A DNA stretch of 64,000 bases from Paenibacillus sp. CAA11 (GCF_003060825.1 NZ_CP028922.1:1794501-1858500), one strand, 5' to 3'; counted from the first letter of the stretch, positions 26,473 to 34,264 are shown. Notes: generated by a model from the letters alone, not told the origin. Translations and numbers: made by a program.

Positions 26473-26501
26473 TTGGCTGCTATTAGGGTAAATCATATAG
26501 G
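26473..26501 (+). promoter_or_regulatory. possible sigma-A promoter for the small ORF at 26550
   Basis: TTGGCT, a 17-base spacer and TATAGG. It is followed after about 30 bases by GGGAGGA and a start codon. Confidence 0.5.
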
Positions 26502-26549
26502 CAATGTTAAAACTGTATGGCACCAAGCAAGTGGGAGGACTGAAATGAT

Positions 26550-26711
26550 ATGGAATCGCAATTATATGACAAGCAGGTCTTATCTTGTTCTGAAAGGCTA
26601 GCAAATCCTGATCAACAGCAGAATCCAACACGGCGGCTGCGTACCGTTAATGATATTCTCAACTATTATGCCAAGCGTAAACAATCTGCATCTCATAAAA
26701 TGAGTTCATAG
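26550..26711 (+). CDS. small hypothetical protein, 53 residues
   Basis: The frame starts at ATG 26550, 9-10 bases after GGGAGGA (26533-26539), and ends at TAG 26711. The protein is hydrophilic and basic at its end (LRTVNDILNYYAKRKQ), with no membrane segment or signal peptide. A plausible promoter lies upstream and a good terminator starts 34 bases after the stop, which supports a real short gene. An ATG four bases earlier opens only an 18-codon frame. I do not recognise a family. Confidence 0.5.
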   Translation: MESQLYDKQVLSCSERLANPDQQQNPTRRLRTVNDILNYYAKRKQSASHKMSS

Positions 26712-26744
26712 TTGGAAGAACTGTGAATATTAGCTCTGAAGAAG

Positions 26745-26780
26745 ACACCCGCTTATTTGAATATAAGCCGGGTGTTTATT
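26745..26780 (+). terminator. rho-independent terminator after the 53-residue ORF
   Basis: A 12-bp stem with one bulge (26745-26756 with 26763-26775), followed by TTATTTAT. Confidence 0.7.
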
Positions 26781-26793
26781 TATGGAAAAATAG

Positions 26794-26818
26794 AAAAAGA
26801 GCTCCTATACAGGAGCTC
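26794..26818 (-). terminator. rho-independent terminator for the minus-strand stalk-domain gene
   Basis: A perfect 8-bp stem (26799-26806 with 26811-26818, four-base loop) followed on the minus strand by five T. Confidence 0.8.
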
Positions 26819-26825
26819 CTTGCGC

Positions 26826-27347
26826 TTAATAAATTTTAAAACCAGCATTAAGCAGATCTTGGCCATTCAAAACAACGGCACCTAAAGTTTTTTTGACGTG
26901 AATCGGTTTATTGTTGGAAATATAAACAATCGTGCTATCTCCATCATTTAATTGATCGCTATAGACGGAGAATAGTATAGAGCCATTACTTTTAATGTCA
27001 TAAGCTCCCTTAGACCCATCAGCTTTTTGCACTATGGAAACAGAATTTAAGGATTGGAGTTCAGATAATGTTACCCATTTGTCTTGTTTGTGGTTTGATC
27101 TAAATTCAATAGCCTGGGCTGCACCATAGTATGCGGTTTTGTAATCGAAAAGATTAGCCGCTTCGCGAATAGGCACATAGGTTGTACCTTTATAAAGAAT
27201 TACATTTGATGAATTACTTTTAATTTGACCATTCACGATGATTTTAAACTTAGAGATCGTTGCTTGGATCGTACTTGGAGCTGCTGCAGCAACAGATGCT
27301 GTTCCCAGTAAAGCACATGTAGCCAGTGAAATAATTATTTTTTTCAT
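26826..27347 (-). CDS. secreted stalk-domain protein (copper amine oxidase N-terminal-like)
   Basis: 173 residues. Residues 1-22 form a signal peptide (MKKIIISLA start, cleavage after an AAAA stretch). The KIIVNGQ...LYKGTTYVPIREAANLF pattern at about 35-66 is the Cu_amine_oxidN1 or stalk domain, which is common in secreted Paenibacillus proteins and does not imply amine oxidase activity. The C-terminal half shows no recognised motif. The product is exported and probably stays at the wall. It has its own terminator; a GGGGG site lies 11-15 bases before the ATG. Confidence 0.8.
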   Translation of the reverse strand: MKKIIISLATCALLGTASVAAAAPSTIQATISKFKIIVNGQIKSNSSNVILYKGTTYVPIREAANLFDYKTAYYGAAQAIEFRSNHKQDKWVTLSELQSLNSVSIVQKADGSKGAYDIKSNGSILFSVYSDQLNDGDSTIVYISNNKPIHVKKTLGAVVLNGQDLLNAGFKIY

Positions 27348-27795
27348 TATGTATTCATCCCCCTATAAAATGGCTGTATATCTTTATTTTATTACCCACC
27401 GACTAGGCAAATGAATAGTGATTGAGATTTAATTATAAAATTAAATATTTAATACTATTGATCTAATATAATTAGGAACATTCCAGGCAGCTGAAGGAAC
27501 AATTTGGTACCTTGGAACGGTTATATCCATTGAAATTGTTAAATAGATATACGTTTTACAACATTTAGATGTTAAGTGTTATTGACTAAATATCCTTAAG
27601 GTCCCAAAAAACTGTGAAAAACAAATAAAAAAGGGGAGAGTTATTTGTTGAATTAATTTAGTGTTGAATAAGATTATCTTTGTGGTCTGCGTTATGAATA
27701 ATGAAGTAATAAAATAACCATTGAGGTTGATACAGTTATTAAGCTAAGTGTAGTTGTGGTTAGAAATTTTTTTATTGTAGGACAGTCGGTAATAT
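27348..27795. other. AT-rich intergenic region upstream of tRNA-Pro
   Basis: About 450 bases without a supported gene. The stretch is AT-rich, with a short palindrome near 27427-27446 (ATTTAAT/ATTAAAT arms) and several very short open frames without ribosome binding sites. It presumably contains the promoter of the minus-strand stalk-domain gene. I see no other structure. Confidence 0.6.
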
Positions 27796-27796
27796 A

Positions 27797-27826
27797 TTGC
27801 AAGGGTGCGTGCCTATGACGTATAAT
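27797..27826 (+). promoter_or_regulatory. sigma-A promoter for tRNA-Pro
   Basis: TTGCAA, an 18-base spacer and TATAAT, ending 69 bases before the tRNA. Confidence 0.6.
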
Positions 27827-27895
27827 TACCATATATCGGGAATGACGTACATAAATTTCACGTAAATTTACGGTGGAAAAGCGTAGTTTTACTAT

Positions 27896-27969
27896 CGGGG
27901 TATGGCGCAGTCTGGTAGCGCGCACCCTTGGGGTGGGTGAGGCCGTGGGTTCAAATCCCGCTACTCCGA
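27896..27969 (+). tRNA. tRNA-Pro, anticodon GGG
   Basis: 74 bases folding into a complete cloverleaf: a 7-bp acceptor stem (27896-27902 with 27962-27968, one G-U pair), D arm GCGC/GCGC, anticodon stem CACCC/GGGTG around the loop TTGGGGT (anticodon GGG, reading CCC and CCU), and a T arm with loop TTCAAAT. Discriminator base A at 27969; CCA is not encoded. A strong promoter lies upstream and a very long stem follows. Confidence 0.95.
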
Positions 27970-27978
27970 TTTTAAACA

Positions 27979-28030
27979 GCAAAGCCCCCTGTCTAGCTTG
28001 AATGAACACAAGCTGGGCAGGGGGCTTTGC
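27979..28030 (+). terminator. 22-bp stem-loop after tRNA-Pro, probable terminator
   Basis: Arms 27979-28000 and 28009-28030 pair over 22 bp with two G-U pairs and an 8-base loop. No T tract follows on the plus strand. On the minus strand the bases after it are moderately T-rich. It may end or process the tRNA transcript. Confidence 0.6.
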
Positions 28031-28051
28031 GCTGGTACCACATAGAGAAAC

Positions 28052-28089
28052 CGCCAGCTAACACGAGCCTTCGCTCCCGTAAGCTGGCG
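28052..28089 (-). terminator. hairpin downstream of the 71-residue minus-strand gene
   Basis: CGCCAGCT (28052-28059) and AGCTGGCG (28082-28089) form a perfect 8-bp base stem, followed on the minus strand by GTTTCTC. A weaker second hairpin (GTAAAC/GTTTAC, 28103-28119) overlaps the stop codon of the gene. Confidence 0.5.
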
Positions 28090-28115
28090 ATCTGAACATC
28101 TGGTAAACTGGAGGT

Positions 28116-28331
28116 TTACAGGGTCTGAAACATCGTAGTTTCCCGAGCATAATGTGATTTCTTGCCTGTATCTACATTGCGGATGCGCACATAAGTTTCG
28201 GTATATTTCTCAACAATGCCTCGTCCAACTTCACAGTACACTCCAGCGGGGTCTTCCTGCCATGCAGTAATGACTTTCTGGGACAATGCAGCTGCAAAGA
28301 ACTCAATATTCGCGATAATCGTGTTTTGCAT
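28116..28331 (-). CDS. small hypothetical protein, 71 residues
   Basis: The start at 28331 follows GAAGGAG with good spacing. The protein is cytoplasmic and mixed alpha/beta; its middle (PAGVYCEVGRGIVEKYTETYVRI) has a single cysteine, and its end (GKKSHYARETTMFQ) is basic. I do not recognise a family. The stop lies within a small hairpin, and a larger hairpin follows, so it is a single-gene transcript between tRNA-Pro and rplS. Confidence 0.7.
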   Translation of the reverse strand: MQNTIIANIEFFAAALSQKVITAWQEDPAGVYCEVGRGIVEKYTETYVRIRNVDTGKKSHYARETTMFQTL

Positions 28332-28830
28332 GTCTAGCTCCTTCTATTTGGTAAAGATTAATAAGTGCAATTCAACTATAATAATCACATTGTATCATTT
28401 ATTGATGAAAGGGAAAACAAAATTAAGGGCCAGTATGTTACAAATTGTTGGAGGCAGTATTCGTTGCAGCCAGTTCTTGATTCCTAATCCTGGTCGAATA
28501 AATAGAATGAACTAAAGAAATGAATATTATAGGATCTAAGCTCAATGTAAAACTTTAGTTCAATCTATATAAATACCAAATTGATGTATCTAGAATTTTA
28601 TTTTGGGCAGAATCATAAAAGATATGAAGCAAAAGGACCAGATGGCTAGATGTAATGAGCTGCTGAGAATGTTATGAGGGCATCAATACGATTTTACATA
28701 CTACCTTCCGTATGATGGATTCCTCCTTTGATTTAATCATGCTTCCTGCTATATAGACGCTTGATATTAACAAAAGTTACTTCATAGTTGTGTTATGGTA
28801 ATAGATTATTGAGTGTGGAATAGAATTATC
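28332..28830. other. AT-rich intergenic region upstream of the rplS promoter
   Basis: About 500 bases without a supported gene. Only very short frames without binding sites occur. The left end should contain the promoter of the minus-strand 71-residue gene. Nothing else was recognised. Confidence 0.6.
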
Positions 28831-28859
28831 TTGATCCCAGCATCTAAGTGTGTTAAAAT
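28831..28859 (+). promoter_or_regulatory. sigma-A promoter for rplS
   Basis: TTGATC, a 17-base spacer and TAAAAT. The predicted transcript has an untranslated leader of about 95 bases before the rplS start. Confidence 0.7.
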
Positions 28860-28865
28860 TCAATT

Positions 28866-28960
28866 TGTTGTGAATTCGGTGGTCCTCTGCGGATAATGAG
28901 GGAGACATGGGAGTTCTCCGGAAGATGCAAGAACGCCTGAGTGGAAGGAGGGAGTCATAG
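28866..28960 (+). promoter_or_regulatory. structured 5' leader of rplS, possible L19 autoregulatory leader
   Basis: The leader can form small hairpins, including GTTCT (28913-28917) with AGAAC (28930-28934) and CCTC/GAGG pairing around 28884-28901, before the AAGGAGGGAG binding site. Firmicutes are known to carry an L19 leader motif before rplS that the protein binds. I could not confirm the consensus here. Confidence 0.35.
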
Positions 28961-29305
28961 ATGAATATCGTCCAAGCGATTACTCAAGAACAACTTCGCA
29001 AGGATATCCCGAGCTTTCGTCCTGGTGACACTTTGAAAGTGTACGTAAAGGTTATCGAGGGAACTCGTGAGCGTATCCAGTTGTTTGAAGGTGTTGTAAT
29101 CAAGCGTCGTGGCGGTGGAATTAGCGAAACTTACACAGTTCGTAAGATTTCTAACGGTGTAGGTGTGGAAAGAACTTTCCCGCTTCATTCCCCGAAAATC
29201 GATAAAATCGAAGTGGCTCGCCGTGGTAAAGTGCGTCGTGCGAAGCTCTATTATCTTCGTGAACTTCGCGGTAAAGCAGCGAGAATTAAAGAAGTACGTC
29301 GCTAA
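28961..29305 (+). CDS. rplS: 50S ribosomal protein L19
   Basis: 114 residues. L19 sits at the 30S-50S interface. The sequence shows the family features [48 protein letters not shown] and [15 protein letters not shown]. It has its own promoter, leader and terminator, in contrast to B. subtilis, where it follows trmD directly. Confidence 0.98.
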   Translation: MNIVQAITQEQLRKDIPSFRPGDTLKVYVKVIEGTRERIQLFEGVVIKRRGGGISETYTVRKISNGVGVERTFPLHSPKIDKIEVARRGKVRRAKLYYLRELRGKAARIKEVRR

Positions 29306-29327
29306 TCTGAAGATTATCGACCATGAG

Positions 29328-29356
29328 AGGGGCTTGGGTAATCAAGCCCCTTTCGT
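29328..29356 (+). terminator. rho-independent terminator after rplS
   Basis: A perfect 9-bp stem (29328-29336 with 29343-29351, six-base loop), followed by TTTCGTTT. Confidence 0.75.
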
Positions 29357-29412
29357 TTATCCAAAAATAAAATGTGTGTATATAATCCAACAAAAAGCGA
29401 GGGCAGCCATTC

Positions 29413-30015
29413 ATGGAACAGCAATATGAAGCGGAACAACCCGGCAAGGCATCTAAAAAGAACAAAAACGAAGCGTTGGAATGGGTCAAGGCTATTGTCA
29501 TTGCAGTCGTGCTGGTTCTCTTGATTCGTTGGTTATTCTTCGCGCCCTTCATTGTTGACGGACCGTCTATGCAGCCTAATTTTCACACCGGAGAACGGAT
29601 TATTGTGAATAAGATCCTGTATGACATTAGAAAGCCTAAGGCCGGTGAGGTTATTGTGTTCCATGTGCCATCGGAAGGAAGGGACTTTATCAAGCGGGTG
29701 ATCGGAGTTCCCGGGGATACTGTCAAGGTTGATGGAGACAATGTTATTGTTAACGGGCAGGTTATTGATGAACCGTACATTAAAGAAGCGGTAGAAGCCA
29801 AACATAAGAATAATGAGCTGTACAATGATATGAATTTCCCTAATGACCAGGTCAAGGAAGATACTGTGCCTGAAGGCCATGTATTTGTACTGGGTGATAA
29901 TCGTTCAGACAGTACAGACAGCCGCATGATCGGTTATGTTCCCTATAGTGACATTGTAGGCCGAGCGGATCTGGTTTTCTGGCCAATGAAGGATATTCAT
30001 TTCATTAAACATTAA
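29413..30015 (+). CDS. lepB: type I signal peptidase
   Basis: 200 residues. An N-terminal membrane anchor (about 24-45) is followed by the S26 catalytic domain, which works on the outer face of the membrane and cleaves signal peptides of exported proteins. The Ser-Lys dyad is Ser52 in DGPSMQP and Lys94 in RDFIKRVIG, with the GDNRSDSTDSR box near 160-170. A candidate -10 (TATAAT) lies at 29381-29386. rbgA follows 53 bases later. The substrates include the secreted proteins at the start of this window. Confidence 0.96.
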   Translation: MEQQYEAEQPGKASKKNKNEALEWVKAIVIAVVLVLLIRWLFFAPFIVDGPSMQPNFHTGERIIVNKILYDIRKPKAGEVIVFHVPSEGRDFIKRVIGVPGDTVKVDGDNVIVNGQVIDEPYIKEAVEAKHKNNELYNDMNFPNDQVKEDTVPEGHVFVLGDNRSDSTDSRMIGYVPYSDIVGRADLVFWPMKDIHFIKH

Positions 30016-30068
30016 GCTAACACTTGACATATATTGTCAGCATAGCGGGAACTTGAGGTGAGTAGACA

Positions 30069-30932
30069 ATGACGATTCAGTGGTTTCCCGGACATATGAC
30101 CCGGGCTCGTCGGCAGATTCAAGAAAAGTTAAGTCTGATTGACGTGGTGATTGAATTAGTCGATGCACGTCTTCCGCTGTCCAGCAGAAATCCGATGATT
30201 GATGAGATTTTGCAAGGCAAACCGCGAATGATTGTAATGAATAAGGCGGATCTAGCTGATCCCTCGGTTACACGGGAATGGATTGAACATTTCAAATCGG
30301 AGGGCCACACAGCTGTTGCTGCAGATGCATCCAGCGGGCAGGGCATTAAGGAGATTCCTCTGAAGGCCAAAGAGCTGCTGAAAGAGAAGATTGATCGGCA
30401 AATTGCAAAAGGAATCAAGCCCCGACCGGTTCGAGCTTTAATCGTTGGCATTCCGAATGTGGGCAAGTCTACATTAATTAACCGGCTGGCTGGCAGAAGT
30501 ATTGCAGCAACCGGGGACCGTCCTGGCGTGACGAAGGGACAACAGTGGATTAAGGTTGGCACCGATATGGAGCTGCTAGATACACCAGGGATTCTGTGGC
30601 CGAAATTCGAGGATCAGAATGTTGGCTATCGTCTGGCTGTAACTGGTGCAATTAAAGAGGAAATATTGAATGTTGAGGATATTGCCTTTTTTGCAGTGAA
30701 GTATTTAGCGCGTTATTATTGGCCAAACTTCCAGGAGCGCTTTGAGCTTCAGGAGGCACCAACAGATTATGAGAATCCGGATGAAATCGTAGCTGTTATG
30801 GAGGCAATAGGACGTAAAAGAGGTTGTATCGTCAGCGGAGGCCGAGTGGACTTGGAAAAAGCATCGGGCATTCTTCTCCGTGAATTGCGAGCAGGTAAAA
30901 TGGGTCGCTTCTCTATGGAGGCACCATATTAA
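30069..30932 (+). CDS. rbgA: ribosome biogenesis GTPase RbgA (YlqF)
   Basis: 287 residues. The GTPase motifs are circularly permuted as in the YlqF/MTG1 family: NKAD near 57-60 (G4), [10 protein letters not shown] near 129-138 (G1) and [10 protein letters not shown] near 175 (G3). The N-terminus [12 protein letters not shown] is typical. RbgA is needed for a late step of 50S assembly, including incorporation of L16. It is followed by a terminator. Confidence 0.96.
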   Translation: MTIQWFPGHMTRARRQIQEKLSLIDVVIELVDARLPLSSRNPMIDEILQGKPRMIVMNKADLADPSVTREWIEHFKSEGHTAVAADASSGQGIKEIPLKAKELLKEKIDRQIAKGIKPRPVRALIVGIPNVGKSTLINRLAGRSIAATGDRPGVTKGQQWIKVGTDMELLDTPGILWPKFEDQNVGYRLAVTGAIKEEILNVEDIAFFAVKYLARYYWPNFQERFELQEAPTDYENPDEIVAVMEAIGRKRGCIVSGGRVDLEKASGILLRELRAGKMGRFSMEAPY

Positions 30933-30952
30933 TCGGATAGCGGGAAGGTACG

Positions 30953-30985
30953 GCCGCCAATATTTATTGGCGGCTATATTTATTT
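30953..30985 (+). terminator. rho-independent terminator after rbgA
   Basis: A perfect 9-bp stem (30953-30961 with 30966-30974, four-base loop) followed by TATATTTATTTT. Confidence 0.7.
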
Positions 30986-31313
30986 TAAATTATGGGAATC
31001 TGCGCAGGATACTGAAGGAAACAGGCGAAGCAGCCGATATAAATAATATGAGATTGTGCAGCAAGCTGAATACTTTTTCCTAACGGGGCTTGGGTCTTTT
31101 TCTGCTCATATGGTAATCTAGGAATAGATTCATAGATCAAAAGTATGAAGAAAGGACCGAAGGAAGCTTGAGAACCCGCGGAATTACCTTTTTGAATTAT
31201 AGCTTTGATCCCAATCTGTGTGTCTCTAAGGAGACCAAAAACAAGCAAATACGGACGCTACCTTATGGCACTGTGAAAAAGAACTGTCTTGGCAAAGCAA
31301 TAGGAGGAGCAGC
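30986..31313. other. intergenic region before rnhB
   Basis: About 330 bases. Short open frames on both strands have no ribosome binding site and no recognisable motif. It presumably holds the rnhB promoter, though no clear -35/-10 pair was found. Confidence 0.6.
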
Positions 31314-31934
31314 ATGAGTGACTTGCTAACGATAGAACGTGAATACTGGGGTAAGAACTACGAGCATATCGCGGGGATTGATGAGGTTGGCCGAGGCTGC
31401 CTGTTCGGGGACGTGGTAGCTGCTGCAGTGGTTTTGCCGAAAGAGCTGGTTCTAGAAGGAGTCAATGATTCCAAGAAGGTTACACCTAAGAAAAGAGAGG
31501 CTTTGTTCGAATTAATTATGGAGCATGCGTTGGCTGTAGGGATCGGCTATGTGGATGCGGCGACGATCGACCAGATAAATATCAAGCAGGCTACACGCCT
31601 TGCCATGAAGCAGGCAGTCGAGGGACTTCAGGTTGCCCCGGATTTTCTGCTTGTGGATGCGGAGAAAGTCGATGTTCAGTACCCTCAGCTGTCCGTCATT
31701 AAAGGTGATGCTACGAGCCAGTCTATTGCCGCAGCTTCGATCATTGCAAAGGTGACCCGGGACAGGCTTTGTCAAGGGGAATGGGATGCCAAGTATCCGG
31801 AGTATGGAATTGCGATACATAAAGGATATGCTACCAAGCTGCATAGGGAGCAGATTCTGGCACTAGGAGCTACTCCGATGCACCGGAAGAGCTTTATGCG
31901 CAACCTTTTTGTTGAACAGCAGGAGCTCTTCTAG
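31314..31934 (+). CDS. rnhB: ribonuclease HII
   Basis: 206 residues. RNase HII cuts RNA in RNA-DNA hybrids and removes misincorporated ribonucleotides. The acidic active site is visible: Asp-Glu in GIDEVGRG, Asp in LLVDAEKV and Asp in KVTRDRL, with the C-terminal HKGYATKLH. The motif after GRG reads CLFGDVVAAAVVL, where most relatives have PLAGPVVAAAVIL; the catalytic residues are unaffected. The start follows AGGAGGAG. A terminator follows. Confidence 0.95.
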   Translation: MSDLLTIEREYWGKNYEHIAGIDEVGRGCLFGDVVAAAVVLPKELVLEGVNDSKKVTPKKREALFELIMEHALAVGIGYVDAATIDQINIKQATRLAMKQAVEGLQVAPDFLLVDAEKVDVQYPQLSVIKGDATSQSIAAASIIAKVTRDRLCQGEWDAKYPEYGIAIHKGYATKLHREQILALGATPMHRKSFMRNLFVEQQELF

Positions 31935-31958
31935 TAGTGAGGTCATAATGAACTATGG

Positions 31959-31981
31959 GCACCTTGAATGGTGCTTTTTTT
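31959..31981 (+). terminator. rho-independent terminator after rnhB
   Basis: GCACC-TTGAAT-GGTGC followed by seven T. Confidence 0.75.
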
Positions 31982-32006
31982 ATAAATAGAAAAGGGGGTT
32001 GCCCTT

Positions 32007-33959
32007 ATGAATATAGGACCTGTGGTGAGAAGCTTGATGGCGGGCGGCCAGGCATCGGATGCCAAGACACTGGAGCTGCGAACAGGACAGGTTGTCCGCG
32101 GAGTGGTGCTTAGCGTGTCGGACAACGGGCTTGAAGCGGTAGTCGAAGTGCAGGGGGTTCAGCTAAAAGCTGCATTAGAAACGCCGTTAGAGAAAGGACA
32201 AGCAATGATGATGCAGGTTCAGCCTCCCAATAAGGACGGGTTAACTGTACTTAAGCCTCTGCTCGCTGCACCTTCAGCTGTAGTAAGCGAGGCTGGAATT
32301 GCAGAGCTATTAAAGAATATGGGCCTTGAGGCAAACGCGCAAAATCGGGAGCTTGCTAAATTGATGCAAAGTCAGGGGATGCCCATGACGCGTGAGCAGG
32401 CACAGCAATTGCTCCAGACGCTCTCCGGGAAGGCTCCAGAGGTGCCTCTCGCCCAGTGGATCAATGCAGCTGCGATCGCCCAGCAGCGCGGACTTCCTGT
32501 AACAGGAGAAAGTCTTGCAGGCCTTCGTCAGGCCATATATGGGCCGCCTGTTCATCAGCTGATGGCTAATTTGGAAGAACAGGTGAGTCAGCTTCTAACA
32601 AGTACGCTTGAGTCATCAGGCGAGGCGAAGCCAACAGCTCCAGCAGCTCAAGCCACCCCAGTGGCTGTGCAACCTCCAGCTGCGGATTCCAAGGCTGGGA
32701 GTGCAGCTGTGATTTCTGGAAGCGGAGGCGGCGCACCAGCTCAGCAGGCAAGTGAGGCCTTGCTGAACAAGCTGCAAAATGTGCTGGGGCAGCTCCGTCA
32801 GGAGCTTGCACGGGCTGGAGGAGAGCAAGGGGCGGCTGCATCGTCCCAGCCGGCGGCAGCAGGCCAGGGGTCAAGTGCACCGCTGAGCGGCGCCGTAGGG
32901 CAGCGAGGGCCGACTCCAACGGCGGCTCAACCCGCCGCTGCCGGAGCCACCTCCGCCGCGCCCGTATCCGGCGCGGCGGCAGGCGCTGCAGGCGAAGCGG
33001 GCGCAGCCCCTTCGCCTCAAGGGCAAGCGCAGCCTACCCCCGCCACGGATTCGTGGGTAGGCCGCGTGCTGAAGCTGCTCGGTGTGGAGCACGAGCAGCA
33101 GACCGCCCGCGCGCTGGTGCTTGGCGCGCGGAATGCGGCGCAGCCTGCACCTTCGGCTGCGGAACAGAGCACGGCGCCTGCGCCTCAGCAGGCCGCCGGC
33201 ACGGGTGATGCGCCTGCCCGGAATGTGGTGGGCGGGCAAAGCGGCGGCGCAGCTGAAGCGCCGCCTCAAGCGGCGCCGACTGCAGCGGCGGCGGCCAGCG
33301 GGCAGCCGCATCGCAGCCCGGCTGCGGTGCCTGGCACAGCGGATGCAGGGCGCGCCGCTGTTCTTGCGGCATTTGATCCGGATGCCGCGGCAGCTAAGCC
33401 GGATTCGATCAGCTCTGCAGTTCGGGATACGCTGAAGAGCATCCTGCTCCAGGTGATGGATTCACCGGATACACCTGCCCCACTGCAGGATGCGGCACGT
33501 CAGATGGTACAACAGCTAACGGGACAGCAGCTGCTCTTGAATACGGACCGCACCATGCCATTTGCTCAAGTCACAATGTTTATTCCATTTAAGGGTCCTG
33601 GCGGTGAAGAGACAGCGACGGTTCAGATTCAGTCGCGCCGGGGCCGTAAGGGAGAGCTTGACCCAAATAACTGTCGATTGTGGTTTGACCTGAAAATGTC
33701 CTCATTAGGCCAAGTTATGGTCGATGTCCAAGTTGCAGATCGCAAAGTGCTGCTGAATCTGCACAGTGAGCGTGAGGCGGTAGGCCAATTCCTGGAGAGC
33801 CGACAGGAGGAGATTGCTGAAGCTATTCAGAACGCAGGCTACCGGCTCGTGGCTTTGAAGACGGAAAGCATCCCTGTTGAAAGCCAAGCATCTGCAGGTT
33901 CTGAATCCTCGTTATCCTTTGTTCCGCCTTCCTATCAGGGGGTGGACTACCGAGTATGA
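32007..33959 (+). CDS. ylqG: FliK-like protein YlqG with long Ala/Pro/Gln linker
   Basis: 650 residues. The N-terminal domain (1-230) includes an OB-like start (LRTGQVVRGVVLSVSDNGLEAVVEV). Residues about 270-470 are an Ala, Gly, Pro and Gln-rich linker encoded by very GC-rich DNA (about 32820-33360). The C-terminal part (about 500-620) resembles the hook-length control C-domain: SSLGQVMVDVQV corresponds to the LGxVxV core and is followed by a helical EREAVGQFLESRQEEI stretch. It is coupled to ylqH by a 4-base overlap. B. subtilis has the same ylqG-ylqH order. Its role is unknown; a secretion or export link is inferred from the FliK-like and FlhB-like pairing. Confidence 0.85.
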   Translation: MNIGPVVRSLMAGGQASDAKTLELRTGQVVRGVVLSVSDNGLEAVVEVQGVQLKAALETPLEKGQAMMMQVQPPNKDGLTVLKPLLAAPSAVVSEAGIAELLKNMGLEANAQNRELAKLMQSQGMPMTREQAQQLLQTLSGKAPEVPLAQWINAAAIAQQRGLPVTGESLAGLRQAIYGPPVHQLMANLEEQVSQLLTSTLESSGEAKPTAPAAQATPVAVQPPAADSKAGSAAVISGSGGGAPAQQASEALLNKLQNVLGQLRQELARAGGEQGAAASSQPAAAGQGSSAPLSGAVGQRGPTPTAAQPAAAGATSAAPVSGAAAGAAGEAGAAPSPQGQAQPTPATDSWVGRVLKLLGVEHEQQTARALVLGARNAAQPAPSAAEQSTAPAPQQAAGTGDAPARNVVGGQSGGAAEAPPQAAPTAAAAASGQPHRSPAAVPGTADAGRAAVLAAFDPDAAAAKPDSISSAVRDTLKSILLQVMDSPDTPAPLQDAARQMVQQLTGQQLLLNTDRTMPFAQVTMFIPFKGPGGEETATVQIQSRRGRKGELDPNNCRLWFDLKMSSLGQVMVDVQVADRKVLLNLHSEREAVGQFLESRQEEIAEAIQNAGYRLVALKTESIPVESQASAGSESSLSFVPPSYQGVDYRV

Positions 33960-34264
33960 GCGAATCATCTAGAGAGCCTGAATCAGGTTTGTCCAGAAAA
34001 AGGGCGGTAGCTCTCAAATATGAGCCCTCCCAGCATGAGGCTCCTGTCATTGCTGCGAAAGGACGGGGGCATCTGGCTGAACAAATCCTGGCCAAGGCTG
34101 AGGAGCATGGGATACCGGTTCAAGAGGATCCCGCATTGGTTGAAGTTTTATCCAAGCTCGACCTGGATCAGCAGATTCCTCCTGAGCTGTATACACTGGT
34201 TGCGGAGATTCTAAGCTTTATCTATCGCTCGGACCAGGCCGCAGGGAAGGGGCTGCTGCCATGA
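33956..34264 (+). CDS. ylqH: FlhB C-terminal-domain-like protein YlqH
   Basis: 102 residues. It matches the cytoplasmic FlhB/EscU domain after the autocleavage site: [36 protein letters not shown] and [18 protein letters not shown]. The NPTH self-cleavage motif is absent, its position being taken by SRKR. There is no membrane domain. ATG 33956 overlaps the ylqG stop, and its own stop overlaps the yraN start, so the three are co-translated. Function is not established; interaction with the FliK-like YlqG is a reasonable inference. Confidence 0.9.
   Translation: MSESSREPESGLSRKRAVALKYEPSQHEAPVIAAKGRGHLAEQILAKAEEHGIPVQEDPALVEVLSKLDLDQQIPPELYTLVAEILSFIYRSDQAAGKGLLP

Noticed and set aside
27692..28009. 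Minus-strand frame of 105 codons covering tRNA-Pro
   Set aside because: It runs antisense through the tRNA and its terminator; the GVAGFEPTASPTPR peptide is the typical artefact of translating a tRNA complement. No ribosome binding site.
30880..31248. Small frames between rbgA and rnhB on both strands
   Set aside because: They cross the rbgA terminator or have no binding site and no recognisable motif.
32871..33435. Arg-rich frames on both strands in the ylqG linker
   Set aside because: By-products of GC-rich low-complexity DNA; the YlqG frame continues into a conserved domain.
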